Part shown: piece by piece, positions 26,808-35,191 of the stretch
Position numbering within the stretch: the stretch's first letter is position 1
Layout: the number at the start of each line of letters is the position of its first letter
Assembly (NCBI GenBank): GCA_900635495.1
Contig: LR134136.1
Coordinates: 558,001 to 622,000, forward strand
Direction of reading: 5' to 3'
DNA from: Atlantibacter hermannii
GTDB lineage: Bacteria; Pseudomonadota; Gammaproteobacteria; Enterobacterales; Enterobacteriaceae
Length of the DNA stretch: 64,000 nt
The notes under the pieces: model-generated
Database searches by the model: none
Told to the model about the DNA's origin: nothing
What the model saw: only the letters and a program-made list of their open reading frames with translations
Made by a program: the position numbers and the translations under genes

Positions 26808-26853
26808 CGGGTGCGCCGCTGATGCTGTCCATTTTTACAGGGCGGCGCACCCG
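26808..26853. terminator. Inverted repeat at the end of the lsr operon
   Basis: Perfect 12-bp arms CGGGTGCGCCGC (26808-26819) and GCGGCGCACCCG (26842-26853) around a 22-base loop, seven bases after the lsrG stop. No T run follows. It may protect the mRNA end or stop transcription. Confidence 0.55.
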
Positions 26854-26931
26854 CTCTTGACCAATGACAAAGCGTTATCCTCCTTCGCCTCTCTATAATC
26901 AGGGCCGTTTGTCCTTTAAATGGTCTACATC

Positions 26932-28053
26932 ATGGCGTATCAACTGAACCTTAACTGGCCCGAGTTTTTAGAGAAATACTGGCAAAAACAACCTGTTGTG
27001 TTGAAAAACGCCTTCCCGAATTTTGTCGATCCGATTACCCCGGACGAGCTGGCCGGGCTGGCGATGGAACCCGAAGTGGACAGTCGCCTGGTAAGCCACA
27101 AAAACGGCCAGTGGCAGGCCGCTAACGGGCCGTTTGAAGATTTCGATAATCTCGGCGAAACCGGCTGGTCGCTGCTGGCGCAGGCGGTGAATCACTGGCA
27201 TATGCCGTCGGCGGAGCTGGTGCGCCCGTTTCGCGTGTTACCGGACTGGCGTCTGGACGATCTGATGATCTCCTTCTCTGTGCCGGGCGGCGGCGTGGGT
27301 CCGCATATCGATCAGTACGATGTCTTTATTATTCAGGGCATGGGCAGCCGCCGCTGGCGCGTGGGCGATAAACTGCCGATGCGTCAGTTCTGCCCGCATC
27401 CGGCGCTGCTGCATGTCGATCCTTTTGAGCCGATCATTGATGAAGATCTGGAGCCGGGCGACATTCTGTATATTCCCCCTGGATTCCCGCACGACGGCTT
27501 CACCCACGAAACGGCGCTGAACTACTCGGTGGGCTTCCGTGGACCGAACGGCCGCGATTTGATCAGCAGCTTTGCGGATTATGCGCTGGAAAACGATCTG
27601 GGCGGCGAGCATTACAGCGATCCGGATTTAACCTGCCGGGAGCATCCGGGCCGCGTTGAGCAGTATGAACTGGATCGTCTGCGCGACATGATGATCGACA
27701 TGATCAAACAGCCGGAAGATTTTAAACAGTGGTTTGGGCGTTTTGCCACCACACCGCGCCACGAGCTGGATATCGCCCCGGCGGAGCCGCCGTACGAGCC
27801 GCAGGAAGTGGTTGAGGCGTTAATGGACGGCGAAGTGCTGGCGCGACTCAGCGGGCTGCGCGTGTTGCACATTGGCGACAGCTTCTTTATCAACAGTGAA
27901 AGACTGGAGACGGTGGACCCGGTTGCCGCCGATGCGCTGTGCCGTTACACCTTTATCAGTAAAGATGAATTAGGCGCGGCGCTGGAAAACCCGGCTTTTG
28001 CGGAAGAGTTAACCGGCCTGATTAATCAGGGTTACTGGTACTTTGACGAATAG
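26932..28053 (+). CDS. RoxA/YcfD-like cupin oxygenase (ribosomal protein L16 arginine hydroxylase family)
   Basis: JmjC/cupin 2-oxoglutarate and iron(II) dioxygenase (373 residues), closely similar to E. coli RoxA, which hydroxylates Arg81 of ribosomal protein L16. The iron ligands lie in GPHIDQYDVF (near 125) and the later GFPHDGF (near 187). NWPEFLEKYWQKQPVVLK at the N-terminus and a winged-helix C-terminal half ending GYWYFDE are also RoxA-like. The start MAYQ at 26932 matches E. coli MEYQ better than the in-frame ATG at 26920, and neither has a strong RBS. In E. coli roxA lies beside pepT/phoQ, so this copy is either moved or a second paralogue. Confidence 0.85.
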   Translation: MAYQLNLNWPEFLEKYWQKQPVVLKNAFPNFVDPITPDELAGLAMEPEVDSRLVSHKNGQWQAANGPFEDFDNLGETGWSLLAQAVNHWHMPSAELVRPFRVLPDWRLDDLMISFSVPGGGVGPHIDQYDVFIIQGMGSRRWRVGDKLPMRQFCPHPALLHVDPFEPIIDEDLEPGDILYIPPGFPHDGFTHETALNYSVGFRGPNGRDLISSFADYALENDLGGEHYSDPDLTCREHPGRVEQYELDRLRDMMIDMIKQPEDFKQWFGRFATTPRHELDIAPAEPPYEPQEVVEALMDGEVLARLSGLRVLHIGDSFFINSERLETVDPVAADALCRYTFISKDELGAALENPAFAEELTGLINQGYWYFDE

Positions 28054-28077
28054 TCAGGTGCCGGATTCAGGCCATAA

Positions 28078-28102
28078 AAAACCCCGCTGCGGCGGGGTTT
28101 TG
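28078..28102. terminator. Bidirectional terminator between the roxA-like gene and yhaL
   Basis: Seven-bp stem ACCCCGC / GCGGGGT flanked by A residues on the left and T residues on the right. It serves both converging genes. Confidence 0.88.
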
Positions 28103-28106
28103 TTTG

Positions 28107-28271
28107 TTACAGTTCTTCGTGCTCAAGACGCTGTTCCGCGTCGCTGACAATCGCTTCCAGCTCGGTCAGCATCTCTTCATAACCCCATTTCTGAGGCGCT
28201 GCCGGTGCGGTCACGGCGTCAGTTTTAACCGGCGAGTCAGACTGGTGCGGCTTTCTTTTTTTCTGGGTCAT
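28107..28271 (-). CDS. yhaL: Small protein YhaL
   Basis: A 54-codon gene read on the minus strand: MTQKKRKPHQ at the start, then a Pro/Ala-rich linker and the conserved helix KWGYEEMLTELEAIVSDAEQ in its second half. E. coli YhaL is also 54 residues, with the matching block GYEEMLSELEAIVADAE. The role is unknown. The basic N-terminus and acidic helical C-terminus are the only notable features. It lies next to yhaK, as in E. coli. Confidence 0.85.
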   Translation of the reverse strand: MTQKKRKPHQSDSPVKTDAVTAPAAPQKWGYEEMLTELEAIVSDAEQRLEHEEL

Positions 28272-28292
28272 CTCATTTTCCCCGGATTATTG

Positions 28293-28994
28293 TTATACCG
28301 GCAAATCTACCAGTAATGCGCGTAGCGGTGAATCGGCGACCAGCGTTACGTTAGCTTCGTCACGAATAAACGCGCCGTCGCCGCAGGTCAGCATCTGGCG
28401 CTCGTTTTGATTCGACGCCGCATGAACCGTACCGTGAATAGATTGCAGATAGGCGCGCGGCCCGTGAAGCTGAAACGTCAGGCTTTCTCCGGCACACAGG
28501 TCGATATGATGCAGCCATACCTGCTGACGCAGCTGCAGGCTGCCATCGCTGCCATCGGGTGTCGCCAGCAGTTGCGTCGCCTGGGGCAGAATAGCTATTT
28601 TCTGGATCAGCGGGTTTTCCCGCTCAGGGCAGGCGTCGAGCCACAATTGCATGCGGGTCAACGGCTTGTCCTTACTCAGGTTGTGTTCGCTGTAGCTTAC
28701 GCCCGGCTGGGTGGATAACAACAACGCTTCTCCGGTTGAGGCGCGTACGTGGTTGCCTTCGCTGTCGCGATATTCGGCATCGCCCTCCAGAATAATGTTC
28801 AGGATATCGACTTTCGGGAACGTGCGTGGCTGGAAGGATGCGCCTGGCGCCAGCACTTCCTGGTTCAGCACCCGTAACGATGCGTAACCCAGTAATTTTG
28901 GATCGAAGTAGTGCCCAAAGGAGAAGGTGTAGCGAGCTTGCAGCCAACCATAGTCAGCTTGCCCGCACTGTTTGGCTGTTCTCGTAGTAATCAT
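28293..28994 (-). CDS. yhaK: Pirin-like bicupin protein YhaK
   Basis: Cytoplasmic bicupin of the pirin family (233 residues), induced by nitrogen stress and quinone-type compounds in E. coli. The pirin signature RVLNQEVLAPGASFQPRTF and the first cupin PKVDILNIILEGDAEYRDS are clear. The reaction is unproven; relatives degrade quercetin. It is divergent from the regulator yhaJ. Confidence 0.93.
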   Translation of the reverse strand: MITTRTAKQCGQADYGWLQARYTFSFGHYFDPKLLGYASLRVLNQEVLAPGASFQPRTFPKVDILNIILEGDAEYRDSEGNHVRASTGEALLLSTQPGVSYSEHNLSKDKPLTRMQLWLDACPERENPLIQKIAILPQATQLLATPDGSDGSLQLRQQVWLHHIDLCAGESLTFQLHGPRAYLQSIHGTVHAASNQNERQMLTCGDGAFIRDEANVTLVADSPLRALLVDLPV

Positions 28995-29098
28995 CGTTCT
29001 TGACCTCTCTTTACGAGCTTTTATGTTAAGGCTCTGGACGCTGCATTGTTAGCCAGTTAATCTGCTGGGTATGTTCAAATTTCCTGAATGAGAACCCG

Positions 29099-30001
29099 AT
29101 GGCTAAAGAAAGAGCATTGACGCTTGAAGCGTTGCGCGTCATGGACGCAATCGACCGGCGCGGGAGTTTTGCCGCTGCGGCAGATGAACTGGGGCGGGTT
29201 CCGTCCGCGCTCAGCTACACCATGCAAAAGCTGGAAGAAGAGCTGGACGTCGTGCTCTTCGACCGTTCCGGGCACCGCACCAAATTTACCAATGTTGGCC
29301 GTATGCTTCTGGAGCGCGGGCGCGTCCTGCTCGAAGCCGCCGATAAGCTCACCACTGACGCCGAAGCGCTTGCGCGCGGCTGGGAAACGCATCTTACTAT
29401 TGTGACCGAGGCGCTGGTTCCCACTGCCGCGCTGTTTCCGCTGGTGGATAAACTGGGTAATAAAGCCAACACCCAGTTATCTATTATTACGGAAGTGCTG
29501 GCAGGTGCCTGGGAAAGACTGGAACAGGGGCGCGCTGATATCGTGATCGCACCGGATATGCATTTCCGTTCCTCCTCTGAGATTAATTCCCGCAAGCTGT
29601 ACAGCCTGATGAATGTTTACGTCGCCGCTCCGGATCACCCGATTCACCAGGAGCCGGAGCCGCTCTCTGAAGTCACGCGCGTGAAGTATCGCGGCGTCGC
29701 GGTGGCGGATACGGCGCGTGAACGCCCGGTGCTGACGGTTCAGCTGTTGGACAAACAGCCGCGCCTGACGGTGAGTTCTATCGAAGACAAACGTCAGGCG
29801 CTGCTGGCGGGAATGGGCGTGGCGACCATGCCCTATCCGCTGGTGGAACAAGATATTGCTGAAGGCCGGTTGCGCGTTGTGAGCCCGGAATCCACCCATG
29901 AGATTGATATCATCATGGCGTGGCGGCGTGACAGCATGGGTGAGGCGAAAGCCTGGTGTCTGCGCGAGATCCCCAAACTTTTCGCCCATTTGCGTGGGTA
30001 A
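29099..30001 (+). CDS. yhaJ: LysR-family regulator YhaJ
   Basis: LysR-type regulator of 300 residues. The helix-turn-helix is at about 8-65 (LTLEALRVMDAIDRRGSF, ELGRVPSALSYTMQKLEEEL) and the effector domain at about 92-298. In E. coli YhaJ senses nitroaromatic breakdown products and activates the divergent yhaK and yqjF promoters, both of which are nearby. Start ATG 29099. Confidence 0.93.
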   Translation: MAKERALTLEALRVMDAIDRRGSFAAAADELGRVPSALSYTMQKLEEELDVVLFDRSGHRTKFTNVGRMLLERGRVLLEAADKLTTDAEALARGWETHLTIVTEALVPTAALFPLVDKLGNKANTQLSIITEVLAGAWERLEQGRADIVIAPDMHFRSSSEINSRKLYSLMNVYVAAPDHPIHQEPEPLSEVTRVKYRGVAVADTARERPVLTVQLLDKQPRLTVSSIEDKRQALLAGMGVATMPYPLVEQDIAEGRLRVVSPESTHEIDIIMAWRRDSMGEAKAWCLREIPKLFAHLRG

Positions 30002-30009
30002 TCGGTAAA

Positions 30010-30028
30010 GATGGCCGCATCGCGGCCA
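30010..30028. terminator. Hairpin between yhaJ and yhaH
   Basis: ATGGCCGC / GCGGCCAT stem with an ATC loop between the two convergent stop codons. Confidence 0.65.
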
Positions 30029-30394
30029 TTACATTTTGCCGATGGGATCAGGCCCGAAGCGGTTTTCACCCGGCGTACCGCGCTGGCAGTTGAAGATAAA
30101 AATGACCACCCAGCCAATTACCGGGATCAACAGCAACAATAACCACCATGCTGAACGATCGGTATCATGCAGACGGCGGAACTGCACCGCCCACCACGGC
30201 AGGAACACCAGCAGACCATAAAGCCCCGCCAGGTAGCCCTGGCCGTTTGCCGTTTGCCAGCCGAGAATACTGTCTACGATGCTTAATACGGTCGTTAAAA
30301 TGACGTTGACCAGCACGAACATCCAGTACTCTTTACGACGCGCCCGGCCCCCAAATCCAATGTAATTTCTAATAACTTTGAAATACCAGTCCAT
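30029..30394 (-). CDS. yhaH: DUF805 inner-membrane protein YhaH
   Basis: Four-helix DUF805 protein (121 residues) of the inner membrane with unknown role. Typical start MDWYFKVIRNYIGFGGRARRKEYW, here given only in part: an amphipathic N-terminus with the RxxRKEYW motif, then hydrophobic segments near 26-45, 52-66, 70-78 and 85-105. Confidence 0.92.
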   Translation of the reverse strand: MDWYFKVIRNYIGFGGRARRKEYWMFVLVNVILTTVLSIVDSILGWQTANGQGYLAGLYGLLVFLPWWAVQFRRLHDTDRSAWWLLLLLIPVIGWVVIFIFNCQRGTPGENRFGPDPIGKM

Positions 30395-30493
30395 GTTCTA
30401 CGCCTCATTCAGCAATAATCACTTGTTTTGTAAGCAATCACTTCAAGAATAGACGCGAATGAATATGCGGTAAATATTCTTTGCGTTAATGAA

Positions 30494-30517
30494 AAAGGCA
30501 TCCCGGAGGATGCCTTT
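30494..30517 (-). terminator. Terminator after yqjG
   Basis: Ten-bp perfect stem AAAGGCATCC / GGATGCCTTT four bases apart, just beyond the yqjG stop. Confidence 0.85.
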
Positions 30518-30522
30518 AACGG

Positions 30523-31509
30523 TTAGCGGAAACGCTCATCGCGCCCGTGAGGTTCGCTGAGATCCTGATGCGGCCCAACGGAGATGATGCCGGTTGGGTT
30601 GATGGTTTTATGACTGCGGTAATAGTGATGGCGAATATGGGCAAAATTCACCGTTTCTGCGATGCCGGGCATCTGATAAATGTCGCGCAGAAAACCGTAT
30701 AAGTTGAGGTAATCGCTGATGCGGTATTTATCACACTTGAAATGGGTGACATAGACCGGATCGAAACGAACCAGCGTCGTCCACAGACGAATATCCGCTT
30801 CGGTCAGGCGATCGCCGGTCAGATAACGGTGGCGGCCTAAAATCTGTTCCAGCCGCTCCAGGTGGATGAAGACATTTTCCACTGCCTCATCATAGGCTTC
30901 CTGGCTGGTGGCGAATCCGGCTTTATAGACACCGTTATTGACGTTGTCGTAAATCCAGCCGTTCAGCTCGTCGATTTTTTCCCGCAGATCTGGCGGATAG
31001 TAGTCGCCCGCCCGGGCACCGTGAGCATCAAACGCGCTGTTCAGCATGCGGATGATTTCCGCTGACTCATTGCTGACGATGGTTTGGTTCTTTTTATCCC
31101 ACAACACCGGAACCGTAACGCGCCCGCTATATTGCGGATCGGCGCGTAGATAAAGCTGATAAAGAAATTGATGATGATAGAGCGTGTCGCCTGTGGCATC
31201 CGGAAAGTCGTTATCGAACGTCCAGCCGTTTTCCAGCATCAGCGGATGCACCACCGACACGGAGATAAGCGATTCCAGACCTTTTAAGCTGCGCATAATC
31301 AGGGTGCGGTGCGCCCAGGGGCAGGCCAGGGAAACATACAGGTGGTAGCGATCTTTTTCAGCGGCGAAACCGCCTTTGCCATGGGGGCCGGGCGCGCCAT
31401 CGGCGGTCAGCCAGTTGCGAAATGCGGCTTCTGAACGCTTAAACCGTCCGCCAGTAGAGGCCGTGTCATACCAGGTGTCATGCCAGACGCCGTCGACGAG
31501 TTGTCCCAT
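30523..31509 (-). CDS. yqjG: Glutathionyl-hydroquinone reductase YqjG
   Basis: Omega/Xi-class glutathione transferase (328 residues) that reduces glutathionyl-hydroquinones in the cytoplasm. The catalytic cysteine lies in SLACPWAHRTL near residue 62. The N-terminal extension GRFKRSEAAFRNWLTADG and the C-terminal helical domain with RYLTGDRLTEADIRLW are typical. It follows yqjF on the same strand; both are linked to quinone stress. Confidence 0.94.
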   Translation of the reverse strand: MGQLVDGVWHDTWYDTASTGGRFKRSEAAFRNWLTADGAPGPHGKGGFAAEKDRYHLYVSLACPWAHRTLIMRSLKGLESLISVSVVHPLMLENGWTFDNDFPDATGDTLYHHQFLYQLYLRADPQYSGRVTVPVLWDKKNQTIVSNESAEIIRMLNSAFDAHGARAGDYYPPDLREKIDELNGWIYDNVNNGVYKAGFATSQEAYDEAVENVFIHLERLEQILGRHRYLTGDRLTEADIRLWTTLVRFDPVYVTHFKCDKYRISDYLNLYGFLRDIYQMPGIAETVNFAHIRHHYYRSHKTINPTGIISVGPHQDLSEPHGRDERFR

Positions 31510-31529
31510 TTTGCTCCTCCTCAGAATGG

Positions 31530-31557
31530 AAAAAGCGAGGAAAGATCCTCGCTTTTT
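31530..31557 (-). terminator. Terminator after yqjF
   Basis: Eleven-base arms AAAAAGCGAGG / CCTCGCTTTTT form a bidirectional-looking stem between yqjF and yqjG. Confidence 0.85.
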
Positions 31558-31576
31558 GAGATTCAGTATAGTGGGT

Positions 31577-31969
31577 TTACCACTTTTTATTCAGCACGCG
31601 GTCGATGCTGAACGCGCCTGGACCGGTAATCGTCAGCAGCAGGAAACCGCCGGCAATGGTCAGGTTTTTCATAAACATCAACGAGTTCACGCCTTCTGCA
31701 AAGTTGCTGTGAAACAGGAAAGCGGTCAGCAGCGTAAACACAGCAGTGATGATTGCGGTGGTACGGGTCAGGAAACCGAAGAGAATCGCCAGGCCGCCGC
31801 CAAACTCAAGCAGGATCACTAACGGCAGCATAAAGCCCGGAACGCCCATCGCTTCCATATACTGTTGCGTGCCTGCGTAACCAGTAATTTTGCCCCAGCC
31901 TGCGCTGATGAACAGGGTTGGCATCAGAATACGTGCGATTAAAATGCCTACATCTTCAAATTTTTTCAT
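31577..31969 (-). CDS. yqjF: DoxX-family membrane protein YqjF
   Basis: Four-helix DoxX/DoxD protein (130 residues) in the inner membrane; quinol-oxidase-subunit relative of unknown activity. In E. coli its promoter is the well-known YhaJ-dependent dinitrotoluene-responsive promoter. Key stretch LFISAGWGKITGYAGTQQYM near 20-39 is typical of the family. Confidence 0.92.
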   Translation of the reverse strand: MKKFEDVGILIARILMPTLFISAGWGKITGYAGTQQYMEAMGVPGFMLPLVILLEFGGGLAILFGFLTRTTAIITAVFTLLTAFLFHSNFAEGVNSLMFMKNLTIAGGFLLLTITGPGAFSIDRVLNKKW

Positions 31970-32130
31970 TTTTCTCTCCGGGAAATCTGTCTCTGTACTG
32001 TGTGTGTCAGCGTTAATTTATTCAGTTATTTCGGCCTTGTCGGTCGTTGAAATGGATAATAGACAGATGGGAGAGTGATTGTAAGCAAGGAAAACTGTCG
32101 AAGTTCTTCAAATATATTGAGGTAAGGATA

Positions 32131-32155
32131 TTCCCTCTTAGAGGCTAAGAGGGAA
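32131..32155 (-). terminator. Inverted repeat after yqjK
   Basis: Arms TTCCCTCTTAG / CTAAGAGGGAA with a 3-base loop at the 3' side of the yqjCDEK run; no clear T tract. Confidence 0.55.
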
Positions 32156-32168
32156 GGGGGAAGAGGGC

Positions 32169-32459
32169 TTAGTGCGCTTGATCTTTTACCGTGTTTTTAA
32201 GCAGCTTCCATGCGCTCCAGGCCGCAAACCCACGTTTTCCCCAGCGCAGCAGGAAGTTAGGGTTTTTAATGGTCCAGATAGCGCCGATGCTGCTGCCGAC
32301 CAGTAACCACGAACGGAGGCTGAGCACCGTATTCCAGCCACGGTCATAGGAGCCGGTCGCCTCAAGCCATTCGCGACGGCTCGACGATAAGTCGAGCCGC
32401 TGCTGGTGGACCCGGGTAATCAACATGGCTTTGCGCAATTCGCGTTCAGCCTTGTTCAT
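32169..32459 (-). CDS. yqjK: YqjK-like protein
   Basis: Small protein (96 residues) with a basic amphipathic N-terminal half (ELRKAMLITRVHQQRLDLS) and one hydrophobic stretch near 45-60. The role is unknown. Its start overlaps the end of yqjE by four bases, so the two are co-translated. In E. coli it follows yqjD and yqjE in the same order. Confidence 0.88.
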   Translation of the reverse strand: MNKAERELRKAMLITRVHQQRLDLSSSRREWLEATGSYDRGWNTVLSLRSWLLVGSSIGAIWTIKNPNFLLRWGKRGFAAWSAWKLLKNTVKDQAH

Positions 32460-32854
32460 GACTTGTCCTCCTCCAGTAAATCACGATCGTTCGCCAGCTC
32501 TTTACGGGTATGGCGTAACAGCGTTGACTTACGTGCTTTACGCAACGTCATCAATCCGCCGATAAGCGCCAGAACCAGTAAGACGGCGGTGGTCGCGATC
32601 ATCGCGTTCAGACGGTATTGCGGATCGATAGCCCAAATAATCAGTACCATCAGGCTCATCAACCCAAATGCCGCGAACAGCATGGTCATACCGAGCATCA
32701 GCAGGATTTGGACCAGATTGGCCTTTTCCTCTTCAAGCTCGACGACTGCCAGGCGTACACGCGTTTCCACCATTTCAACAATAATGGTGATAATGCGCTG
32801 TCCGATGCCGAGAACGCCTTTACCCGGCCCTTGAGGTTGACGATACTCTGCCAT
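32456..32854 (-). CDS. yqjE: Phage holin family / DUF1469 membrane protein YqjE
   Basis: Inner-membrane protein (132 residues) with an N-terminal amphipathic helix (VEMVETRVRLAVVELEEEKA) and two membrane helices near 48-70 and 78-100. It is annotated as holin-like (DUF1469). The start at 32854 (MAEYRQPQG) is chosen because it aligns with E. coli MADTHH and avoids overlap with yqjD; a longer frame from 32905 would overlap it. Co-transcribed with yqjD and yqjK. Confidence 0.9.
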   Translation of the reverse strand: MAEYRQPQGPGKGVLGIGQRIITIIVEMVETRVRLAVVELEEEKANLVQILLMLGMTMLFAAFGLMSLMVLIIWAIDPQYRLNAMIATTAVLLVLALIGGLMTLRKARKSTLLRHTRKELANDRDLLEEDKS

Positions 32855-32855
32855 A

Positions 32856-33158
32856 TCAACGACGCGACAGTAGTACGCCCAGTACGACACCGATTGCCGC
32901 ACCAATACCTACGCCGGTCCATGGATTTTCACGCACGTAATCGTCGGCGCGGGCCGCCGCTACACGGGTTTGCTCAGCAATCACATCGCCGGTTTCGCCC
33001 AGACGGTAACGGCTCTCTTTCAGCGCTTTCTCTGCTTTGCTGCGAAGTTTGCTCAACTCTTCTTTGGATTTATCACTTGAAGAGCTCAGGACTTCCTCGA
33101 GCGTATCAGACAGTGATTTCAACTCTGCGCGCAGATGATCGGTATTATCTTTTGACAT
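32856..33158 (-). CDS. yqjD: ElaB/YqjD family ribosome-associated membrane protein YqjD
   Basis: Stationary-phase protein (100 residues) of the DUF883 family. It anchors in the inner membrane by its C-terminal helix (GVGIGAAIGVVLGVLLSRR) and binds 70S ribosomes through the helical N-terminus. The start at 33158 (MSKDN) aligns with E. coli MSKEHT; the upstream in-frame ATG lies within the ERIC element. In E. coli the gene is RpoS-dependent. Confidence 0.92.
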   Translation of the reverse strand: MSKDNTDHLRAELKSLSDTLEEVLSSSSDKSKEELSKLRSKAEKALKESRYRLGETGDVIAEQTRVAAARADDYVRENPWTGVGIGAAIGVVLGVLLSRR

Positions 33159-33188
33159 AGTTCTCTCCAGTGAGTGAGGTTTTTTATC

Positions 33189-33303
33189 CGTCATACTTCA
33201 GGTTGCAGGTGCGTTGGCTACGGGTTACTCGGCCCAGTCACTTACTGATGTAAGCGCATGGGCTCCCCTCTCATGCCGCCTTCCCGCAACGCGAATTACT
33301 TTG
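33189..33303. repeat. ERIC (IRU) element
   Basis: About 115 bp matching the enterobacterial intergenic consensus. It starts GTCATACTTCAGGTTGCA, has the core CCCAGTCACTTACTGATGTA with GCGCATGGG, and ends GCCGCCTTCCCGCAACGCG. It fills the gap between yqjD and yqjC. Confidence 0.88.
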
Positions 33304-33311
33304 GTTCAGGC

Positions 33312-33680
33312 TCAGAAATCGCGAGCCTTCAAAGCCTGCAATTCCTCTTCGGCTTCTTTGAGTTTACGCTCGCGTTTAGAAATCTTTTCTCGATCGCCGC
33401 TTTGTTGCGCTTGTTTTAATTCAGCGCGACGTTCAGAAATCTCAGCGTGTAGTTCAGAAATTTTTTGCTGATGCTTAGCGCGTAAATCGCTGTCGGAACA
33501 ATTTGCGCGGACTTCGCGCAGTGCCTTATTCAGACCGTTAATGCGATTTTGGTTGTGATGCTTTTCGGCATAGCTAATTTCACGAAGGATTTCCTGTTCC
33601 TTCTCCTGGCATAACGAAGCGGCCTGTACGGCAGCGGTCGTTGAGAAAAGGATACATGCCAGGATAGTGCGGTATTTCAT
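33312..33680 (-). CDS. yqjC: Periplasmic DUF1090 protein YqjC
   Basis: Exported protein (122 residues) of the DUF1090 family. The signal peptide MKYRTILACILFSTTAAVQA is followed by an all-helical charged domain (ELHAEISERRAELKQAQQ). The function is unknown. The start at 33680 is chosen at the signal peptide; the longer frame from 33794 would add a non-conserved leader. The ERIC element separates it from yqjD. Confidence 0.9.
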   Translation of the reverse strand: MKYRTILACILFSTTAAVQAASLCQEKEQEILREISYAEKHHNQNRINGLNKALREVRANCSDSDLRAKHQQKISELHAEISERRAELKQAQQSGDREKISKRERKLKEAEEELQALKARDF

Positions 33681-33826
33681 TGACTGACCTTCCATTGTGA
33701 TGCAGCGAAACGCTGCACGGTTCCAGATTATTAATGGCGCGAGTGGATGAAGATTGCGCCTACTAAGCATAGTAAGTAATGACGCAAACCCCAAAGAATG
33801 TGAAAAGATTCAGAATCCTGGAAGTC

Positions 33827-34204
33827 TCAGCCTAAACGGTGAGATTCGCTGCGAAGACGGGAGAACCAACTAACGGCGGCATTGCTCTCTTCCTGTTGGG
33901 CAATGATGAAGCCGTGCGGGAGCGAACGGTAAAGCACCTCTTTGGCGGCTTCACTCTGGGCGCTGGAATCAAACTTAATCAGCAGGATATCGTCCTGAGG
34001 GGTAATGCTTTTGAAGCGAATGCCGTTTGCGTCAAGGTGATGCCAGACGGAAAAACCATCCGGGATGGCGACGCCTTGCGACGTCGCACGGATTTCAAGC
34101 GTTGATTCCGTATTGCGCAGCGCAGAGACCGCCACGCAGAGCGCGATCAGAAGCAGAGCTCCGCCTGTGATAAGGGTGAGTCTGATCCATCGTTTTTGTT
34201 GCAT
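33827..34204 (-). CDS. mzrA: EnvZ/OmpR modulator MzrA
   Basis: Small bitopic inner-membrane protein (125 residues) that links the Cpx and EnvZ/OmpR systems by binding EnvZ. One membrane helix near 10-29 (TLITGGALLLIALCVAVSAL) is followed by a periplasmic domain. It lies just after yqjA on the same strand (3 bp gap), as in E. coli, where both belong to the Cpx regulon. Confidence 0.9.
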   Translation of the reverse strand: MQQKRWIRLTLITGGALLLIALCVAVSALRNTESTLEIRATSQGVAIPDGFSVWHHLDANGIRFKSITPQDDILLIKFDSSAQSEAAKEVLYRSLPHGFIIAQQEESNAAVSWFSRLRSESHRLG

Positions 34205-34207
34205 CCT

Positions 34208-34870
34208 TTAACCTCGATTTCCGTATTTTTTCTTCCATAGCACCACTAACGAGCCCACCAGCCCGATTACCAGCAGTACTACCGGCAACAGCATCAGACA
34301 GCTCATCAGCGCGTCTTCATACTTAAGGAATACCGGCGTTTTGCCCAGCAAATAGCCGAGCGAAGTCAGAATTAACACCCACAGTAAGCCGCTCATCCAG
34401 TTGAAAAACTGAAAGCGGGTATTGTTCAGCCCTGACAGGCCGGCAATGGTGGGCAGCAGCGTACGCACAAAGGCGATGAAGCGGCCAATCAGCAGGGCGG
34501 ACAGCCCGTGCTTATGGAACAGATGGTGGGCGCGCTGGTGGTAATGGGCGGGCAAATGCGAAAGCCAGTTTTGCACTATTCGCGTATTACCGAGCCATCG
34601 CCCCTGAATATAGCTGAGCCAGCAGCCGAGGCTTGCCGCCACGGTAAGCAACAGAATGGTTTGCGGGAAGCCCATCGTCCCTTTCGCGATCAGCACGCCA
34701 ACTAAGACGAGTAAACTGTCTCCCGGCAAAAAAGCAGCGGGCAGCAGGCCATTTTCAAGAAACAGAATCATAAACAACACAAAGTACAGCATACCCACCA
34801 TGGAGGGGTTAGACAGCGTCTCGAAATCCTGACTCCATAGCGCATTCAGTAATTGGGTAAACAGTTCCAT
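34208..34870 (-). CDS. yqjA: DedA-family membrane protein YqjA
   Basis: DedA/SNARE-associated family protein (220 residues) of the inner membrane, required with its paralogue YghB for normal envelope energetics, cell division and alkaline pH tolerance; proposed proton-coupled transporter or lipid flippase. Family residues are visible in PGDSLLVLVG (near 49-58) and GRFIAFVRTLLPTIAGLSG (near 128-146, the conserved arginines). First gene of the yqjA-mzrA pair. Confidence 0.93.
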   Translation of the reverse strand: MELFTQLLNALWSQDFETLSNPSMVGMLYFVLFMILFLENGLLPAAFLPGDSLLVLVGVLIAKGTMGFPQTILLLTVAASLGCWLSYIQGRWLGNTRIVQNWLSHLPAHYHQRAHHLFHKHGLSALLIGRFIAFVRTLLPTIAGLSGLNNTRFQFFNWMSGLLWVLILTSLGYLLGKTPVFLKYEDALMSCLMLLPVVLLVIGLVGSLVVLWKKKYGNRG

Positions 34871-35191
34871 TCATTTTTCCTGGCACATCGGTTAAAGCCA
34901 AAGGTTACATAGAGGAAACAGCGTGTGGGCATTGTGATTAGTTATTGGGTGACCACATCGAGCTATGCGTTACATCGCACCTGCACTATTCCATGTCAGG
35001 TTGGCAAAGTGAGTGGGTACTTACACTGTAGCCAAGAATTGCGTCTAATTGTAACAAAGCGCGGCGCAATGCGTCATAAAATTTGCGCGTTGTTGAAGAT
35101 TGATTTTGCTTACCGGGAAGGATGCTGGCGAGGGTATTTACAAACGCTGACACTATACATGGTTTGCTTACCCTCGCGGGGAGAAGAGTCA
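34871..35191. other. Intergenic region between exuR and yqjA
   Basis: About 320 bp without a credible gene. It must hold the yqjA promoter (minus strand). TACAAT read on the minus strand near 35048-35053 could be a -10 box, but I see no firm -35. No strong terminator hairpin for exuR is visible. Confidence 0.4.

Noticed and set aside
28104..28316. Plus-strand frame opposite yhaL
   Set aside because: The real gene is on the minus strand: 54 residues, matching E. coli YhaL in length and motif.
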